From the NCBI RefSeq assembly GCF_004362215.1, contig NZ_SNWR01000001.1, positions 2,420,001 through 2,484,000 on the forward strand: a stretch of DNA of 64,000 nucleotides. Direction: 5' to 3'. Under the pieces are notes generated by a model that worked only from the letters and a program-made list of their open reading frames with translations, searched no databases and was not told the origin of the DNA. Positions 60,206-64,000 of the stretch are shown here, in pieces. The first letter of the stretch is position 1. Each line of letters begins with the position of its first letter. The position numbers and the translations under genes are program-made. Origin of the DNA: Paractinoplanes brasiliensis. Its GTDB lineage: Bacteria; Actinomycetota; Actinomycetes; Mycobacteriales; Micromonosporaceae.

Positions 60206-60886
60206 TCAGCCGTAGACGCCGCGAGCCTGGTCGCGAACGATGCGGCCACTTTCGATCTCGATGACGCGCCGGCGCATCTGGTTGACGATGTTGGAGTCGT
60301 GGGTGACCATCACGACCGTCGTGCCGGTCCGGTTGATCCGGTCCAGCAGCCGCATGATCTCGATCGACGTGTCGGGGTCGAGGTTTCCGGTGGGCTCGTC
60401 GGCCAGCAGGATCAGCGGGCGGTTGACGAACGCGCGAGCGACCGCGACACGCTGCTGCTCACCACCGGAGAGCTCGTGCGGGTAGCGGTGCTCCTTGCCG
60501 CCCAGGCCGACCAGCTCGAGAACCTCGGGCACGACCCGCCGGGACACGGCCTTGGTCTTGCCGATGACCTCCAGGGCGAAGGCCACGTTCTCGTACGCGG
60601 TGCGGTTGGGCAGCAGGCGGAAGTCCTGGAACACACAGCCGATCGAACGGCGGAAGTGGGGGATCTTCCAGGAGCGGATCGAGGTGACGTCCTTGGAGTT
60701 CACCATCACCCGGCCGCGCGTGGGCGCGACCTCGTGCAGCAGAAGCTTGATGATCGTGGACTTGCCGGAACCGGAGGGGCCGATGAAGAAGACGAACTCA
60801 CCCTTCTCGATCCCGACGCTGACCTCGTCCAGCGACGGGCGAGACGCCTTGGGGTACGTCTTCGTCACGTTCTCGAGCTGAATCAC
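60206..60886 (-). CDS. ftsE: Cell-division ATP-binding protein FtsE
   Basis: 226 aa from GTG 60886 (VIQLENVTKTYPKASRPSLD); the frame is open further upstream but not protein-like. Walker A IGPSGSGKST, Q-loop GCVFQDFRLLPNRTAYENVA, ABC signature ELSGGEQQRVAVARAFVNRP, Walker B LILLADEPTGNLDP and the H-switch VVMVTHD. Adjacent to ftsX. Confidence 0.97.
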   Translation of the reverse strand: MIQLENVTKTYPKASRPSLDEVSVGIEKGEFVFFIGPSGSGKSTIIKLLLHEVAPTRGRVMVNSKDVTSIRSWKIPHFRRSIGCVFQDFRLLPNRTAYENVAFALEVIGKTKAVSRRVVPEVLELVGLGGKEHRYPHELSGGEQQRVAVARAFVNRPLILLADEPTGNLDPDTSIEIMRLLDRINRTGTTVVMVTHDSNIVNQMRRRVIEIESGRIVRDQARGVYG

Positions 60887-61034
60887 GGGAACGGAGTCTA
60901 CGCGGTGTAACGAAAACGCCAACCCCGCCGGGTCCGCCATTCTGCGCATGTGGTGAAGAAACCCGGCCGACGGGCGACGCCGGCCCACCGTTCGTCCGCG
61001 GGCCGTCGCCGTCCGTAGACGATCTTGCCGGGCG

Positions 61035-62153
61035 TTACGCCGAGGCGCTCTTCTCGGACTGCTTACGCCAGCGGATGCCGGCCTCGATGAACTCGTCGAG
61101 ATCACCGTCGAAGACGTTCGAAGGGTTGCCCGTCTCCTGCTCAGTGCGCAGATCCTTGACCATCTGGTACGGGTGCAGGACGTACGAGCGCATCTGGTCG
61201 CCCCAGGATCCGGTGGTGTCCTGCTTGAGGCCGGCCATCTTCGCCTCCTCCTCCTGACGCTTCCGTTCGAGGAGCCGCGCCTGGAGCACGCGCATGGCCG
61301 AGGCCTTGTTCTGAAGCTGAGATTTCTCGTTCTGGCACGTGACGACGATCCCGGTCGGAATGTGCGTCAGGCGCACAGCGGAGTCCGTGGTGTTAACGCT
61401 CTGTCCACCAGGACCCGACGAACGGTAGACGTCGACGCGCAGCTCGTTCTCGGGAATGTCGATGTGGTCGGTCTGCTCCACCACGGGCATCACCTCGACC
61501 CCGGCGAAGCTGGTCTGACGGCGGCCCTGGTTGTCGAACGGGCTGATCCGCACCAGGCGGTGTGTGCCCGATTCCACACTCAAGGTCCCATAGGCGTACG
61601 GGACCTTCACCGCGAAGGTGGCCGACTTGAGCCCCGCTTCCTCGGCGTAGGACGTCTCGTAGACCTCGGTCGGGTAGCCGTGGCGCTCGGCCCAGCGCAG
61701 ATACATCCGCATGAGCATCTCGGCGAAGTCGGCGGCGTCGACACCACCGGCGCCCGCCCGGATGGCCACCACGGCCTCGCGGGAGTCGTACTCCCCCGAG
61801 AGCAGGGTGCGGACTTCCATCTCCTCGATGGCCTTGGTGAGCGCGACGATCTCGTCACCCACCTCGTGCACCGAGTCCTCGTCGCCCTCGGCCTCGGCCA
61901 TCTCCAGCAGCAGGCCGGCGTCGTCAAGCCGGGAACGGAGGCGCTCGATGCGGTTGATCTCACCGGAGACGTACGAGAGCCGGCTGTTGACCTCTTGGGC
62001 GCGGGCCTGGTCGTCCCAAAGGTCCGGCGCGGAGGCTTGTTCCTCGAGCTCCGCCTTGTCCCGCCGCAACTTGTCGACGTCCAGGACGTTCTCGATGTTG
62101 CGCAGGGTGGCGTCGAGGGTCTTGAGTTGCTCGGGATAGTCGGCAGCGGTCAC
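61035..62153 (-). CDS. prfB: Peptide chain release factor 2
   Basis: About 372 aa from GTG 62153 (VTAADYPEQLKTLDATL); a TTG at 62162 adds three residues. RF2 markers: the SPF anticodon-like tripeptide (VRISPFDNQGRRQTSFAG), the GGQ catalytic motif (SSGPGGQSVNTTDSAVRLTH) and the long helical N-terminal domain. There is no in-frame UGA/frameshift site near codon 25, so the programmed +1 frameshift of many bacteria is absent. It reads UAA and UGA stops. Upstream of ftsE in the same direction. Confidence 0.97.
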   Translation of the reverse strand: MTAADYPEQLKTLDATLRNIENVLDVDKLRRDKAELEEQASAPDLWDDQARAQEVNSRLSYVSGEINRIERLRSRLDDAGLLLEMAEAEGDEDSVHEVGDEIVALTKAIEEMEVRTLLSGEYDSREAVVAIRAGAGGVDAADFAEMLMRMYLRWAERHGYPTEVYETSYAEEAGLKSATFAVKVPYAYGTLSVESGTHRLVRISPFDNQGRRQTSFAGVEVMPVVEQTDHIDIPENELRVDVYRSSGPGGQSVNTTDSAVRLTHIPTGIVVTCQNEKSQLQNKASAMRVLQARLLERKRQEEEAKMAGLKQDTTGSWGDQMRSYVLHPYQMVKDLRTEQETGNPSNVFDGDLDEFIEAGIRWRKQSEKSASA

Positions 62154-62171
62154 GACAGTCAAGACTACGCC

Positions 62172-62197
62172 GCCCCGACCAGTTTGCTGGTCGGGGC
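62172..62197 (-). terminator. 11-bp hairpin between PadR gene and prfB
   Basis: GCCCCGACCAG (62172-62182) and its complement (62187-62197) around TTTG. It begins 18 bases after the PadR stop and ends about 10-20 bases before the prfB start, so it may both end the PadR transcript and attenuate prfB read-through. Confidence 0.7.
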
Positions 62198-62214
62198 GGG
62201 CACTGTGTCAGTCG

Positions 62215-62730
62215 TCAGCCGGTCGGAGCCGCCTTGAGCCAGCTGAGCGCGGCCTTGTGATAGGCGACGGCGAACTCGAGAGCCGCCGCGCCGTACGCGT
62301 CGCCTGCCTTCTTCGCCTCCTTGGCCTGTTCCTTGGCCATCGCCATGGCCTCGGAGTGGTATTCGCTGGCGCCGGTGTAAAGGGTCTGCAACTGGTTGCC
62401 GCTGTGTTGCTCCCCGAAGGCGACCCGCAGGGCGACCGGGTTGCGCAGCGCGTCCCGGCCCGCGGGTTCGGCCAGCCACCGGCTGAAGGCTCGTTTGCCG
62501 GCGGCGGTGATGGCGTAGGGCTGGCTGGATCTCGGGCCGGGCTTGCCGAGACGGACATAGCCCATTTCGGCGAGAACCGGCAATTCGCGGTAGACCTGGC
62601 TCCGCGTCATCGACCAGTATGGCCCGAGGCGGCGTTCGGCAGCCGCCATAAGCTGACCGCCGGTCATCGGCCCCTCGTGAAGCAGGCCGAGCAGAGCGGC
62701 AGCCGTGGGATTGATTTGAGAGTCGGGCAT
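62215..62730 (-). CDS. PadR-family transcriptional regulator
   Basis: 171 aa from ATG 62730 (MPDSQINPTAAALLGLLHEG). PadR winged helix: PMTGGQLMAAAERRLGPYWS, MTRSQVYRELPVLAEMGYVR, LGKPGPRSSQPYAITAAGKR. The C-terminal helical (Vir_act_alpha_C-like) half contains FGEQHSGNQLQTLYTGASEY and is Ala/Lys-rich. The upstream in-frame extension to 62898 was excluded. Confidence 0.9.
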   Translation of the reverse strand: MPDSQINPTAAALLGLLHEGPMTGGQLMAAAERRLGPYWSMTRSQVYRELPVLAEMGYVRLGKPGPRSSQPYAITAAGKRAFSRWLAEPAGRDALRNPVALRVAFGEQHSGNQLQTLYTGASEYHSEAMAMAKEQAKEAKKAGDAYGAAALEFAVAYHKAALSWLKAAPTG

Positions 62731-63062
62731 GCCTTCTAAGCTGCCACTTTGTCGCGCCGACGTCCAGGATTTCGCCCGATCCGTCCAGTTTGCGTCTCCA
62801 CATACGACTGTCCCGCACGGACAGTCCGACCACGAGGGTCGAGACGGCGCGTTCTGCCAAGAATTTGGGTCTTGACCAGCTAAAATGGCCCTAGCCAAAC
62901 GGTCAGACGGCGATGCCGGGCAGCAACAGGTCGAAAACCGGACAGACCACCCCTGCGGAACGCGTACGTTCCCAACAAATACGGCAATCGACTCCGTTTT
63001 ACCCCGCCCGTGCCACTCAGGTCCCGTCAGCGACGTCAGAACCCGCGCGTACCCTGAGGCTC

Positions 63063-64000
63063 ATGTCTTCCCAGGAGGTCGCACCCGAGCCGAGACCGGC
63101 CGCTGCCGTCTCGTCAAACGGGCTCCTGCTGGCTGCCCTCTCGCTGATCTGGATGGGCGCCATGCTCTGGTCGGCGCGCGCCACGATCACCGGCCGCGCC
63201 GACGCCGAGATGGAAGTGACCTCCACGGCGTACGCGTTGCCCGGCGCCATCTCGGCCTCGCTCGTCACCGGGTCCACCGTGGCCCTGGCGGCGCTGGCCC
63301 TGCTGAGCCGGCGGGTCGAGCCCGGCCCCGGCGCCCGGTTCGCCGTCGCCACCGGCAGCGGCCTGCTCATCGGCGTGCTCGGCGCGCTGACCATCGTCAC
63401 GATCAACACCGAGGGCTGGCTGTACGCGGTGGTCGGCGGAACGGTGGCCGCGGCCGCGACGATCGGCGGGGCCCTGGCCGGGTTCCGCATCCCCCGGGTG
63501 GTGCACGCGGCCGGCTGGGCCTCGGTGGCCGTCTTCGTCGTCGGTTTCGTGGTAACCCTGTTCCAGGGTCCGCTGCTCGACGCGCTCAGCTCCGGCTCAC
63601 CCGGCTCCCGCGCCAATGCCAACCAGTGGATCTCGTACGGGCAGGCCACGCTCAGCGGCCTCGTGGCGGGCGTGGTGTCCTATCGGGTACTGCGCCGCGA
63701 ACGCCGCAACTCCGACGGGCTCGATGTGCCCTGGCCGCTGTACGGGCTCGCCGGCGCCGGAGCGGGCCTGCTGCTGGTGATCGGCGAGATCCTCACCCGT
63801 ACGGCCGGGAACCGCGTGCTCGACCTGGCCGGCCGGGTCAGCGAGCTCGAGCTCGTGGTGCAGCAGATGCTCAGCGGCGCCCGGCTCAACAGCGGCCTCG
63901 TCATCCTGTTCGCCGGGGCGATCAGCGCGACGATCGCCGTGGGCCGCACGATCAGCCCAGCGCCGGAGGAAGAGGACGAACAGGCCCCCTCGGCCGCGTC
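63063..64000 (+). CDS. Multi-pass membrane protein (partial, runs off the window)
   Basis: From ATG 63063 (MSSQEVAPEPRPAAAVSSNG) the frame is open to the window end, at least 312 residues. About seven hydrophobic segments alternate with short loops, e.g. GLLLAALSLIWMGAMLWSA, LVTGSTVALAALALLS, LLIGVLGALTIVTI, WASVAVFVVGFVVTLF and YGLAGAGAGLLLVIGEILT, with a highly acidic last stretch (PAPEEEDEQAPS). I do not recognise the family. Confidence 0.75.
   Translation, partial: MSSQEVAPEPRPAAAVSSNGLLLAALSLIWMGAMLWSARATITGRADAEMEVTSTAYALPGAISASLVTGSTVALAALALLSRRVEPGPGARFAVATGSGLLIGVLGALTIVTINTEGWLYAVVGGTVAAAATIGGALAGFRIPRVVHAAGWASVAVFVVGFVVTLFQGPLLDALSSGSPGSRANANQWISYGQATLSGLVAGVVSYRVLRRERRNSDGLDVPWPLYGLAGAGAGLLLVIGEILTRTAGNRVLDLAGRVSELELVVQQMLSGARLNSGLVILFAGAISATIAVGRTISPAPEEEDEQAPSAA

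Overview
The window is high-GC actinobacterial DNA. GTG and TTG starts are common and long spurious open frames run opposite most genes. The best fit is Micromonosporaceae, probably Actinoplanes or a relative. Reasons: a compact type IV pilus operon with FliA-like promoter sequences (type IV pili are known on Actinoplanes zoospores), a SpoIIE-type phosphatase, STAS proteins, an FxSxx-COOH-type NB-ARC/TPR protein, DUF2795 and DUF427 proteins, and a tmRNA tag (ADSNRADFALAA) close to the mycobacterial one. The genus is an inference.

Layout. 1-18.4 kb is rich in nucleic-acid enzymes and looks like a defence or mobile-element neighbourhood. It holds the C-terminus of an Mrr-like endonuclease, a 1395-aa SF1 helicase fused to a Vsr-like nuclease, and a tight helicase / beta-family / primase-polymerase operon (9.2-12.4 kb). 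It also holds a minus-strand three-gene cassette with a Cas4-like Fe-S PD-(D/E)XK nuclease (15.2-18.4 kb). Ordinary genes (membrane protein, SDR, DUF2795, SpoIIE phosphatase, SRPBCC) are interspersed. 18.5-26.6 kb carries DUF427, YbaB/EbfC, GGDEF-EAL, NB-ARC/TPR, STAS, MFS and GlxA-type regulator genes. 26.6-34.7 kb is the pilus operon pilB-pilT-pilC-pilA-pilD-pilM-pilN-pilO.

34.7-42.8 kb is mixed housekeeping and regulation: GntR, a response regulator, a secreted lytic transglycosylase, TetR with operators, a methyltransferase, mtnP, YqgE and tRNA-Ala(GGC). 42.8-53.7 kb is accessory, with eroded STAS and PAS-like fragments after the tRNA, and HxlR/DsbA/SDR redox genes including a broken SDR. 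It also has an antitoxin stump, a large repeat-containing exported protein, and two regulator/oxidoreductase pairs read divergently.

53.7-56.7 kb contains two toxin-antitoxin modules (Phd/VapC and YefM/YoeB) interleaved with degenerate copies of the 3' end and terminator of ssrA; the real ssrA lies at 56281-56653. This looks like repeated insertion or duplication at the tmRNA gene. 56.7-62.7 kb is the conserved trans-translation and division block, in transcription order PadR, prfB, ftsE, ftsX, M23 peptidase, smpB, CBM2 protein, ssrA. The window ends inside a membrane-protein gene.

The most unusual items are the three-gene Cas4-like nuclease cassette whose gene junction has been tandemly duplicated in 47-bp units, the helicase/beta/PrimPol operon, the FliA-like pilus promoters, the ssrA-end repeats around toxin-antitoxin modules, and a YefM-type operator with three palindromes spaced exactly 12 bp apart.
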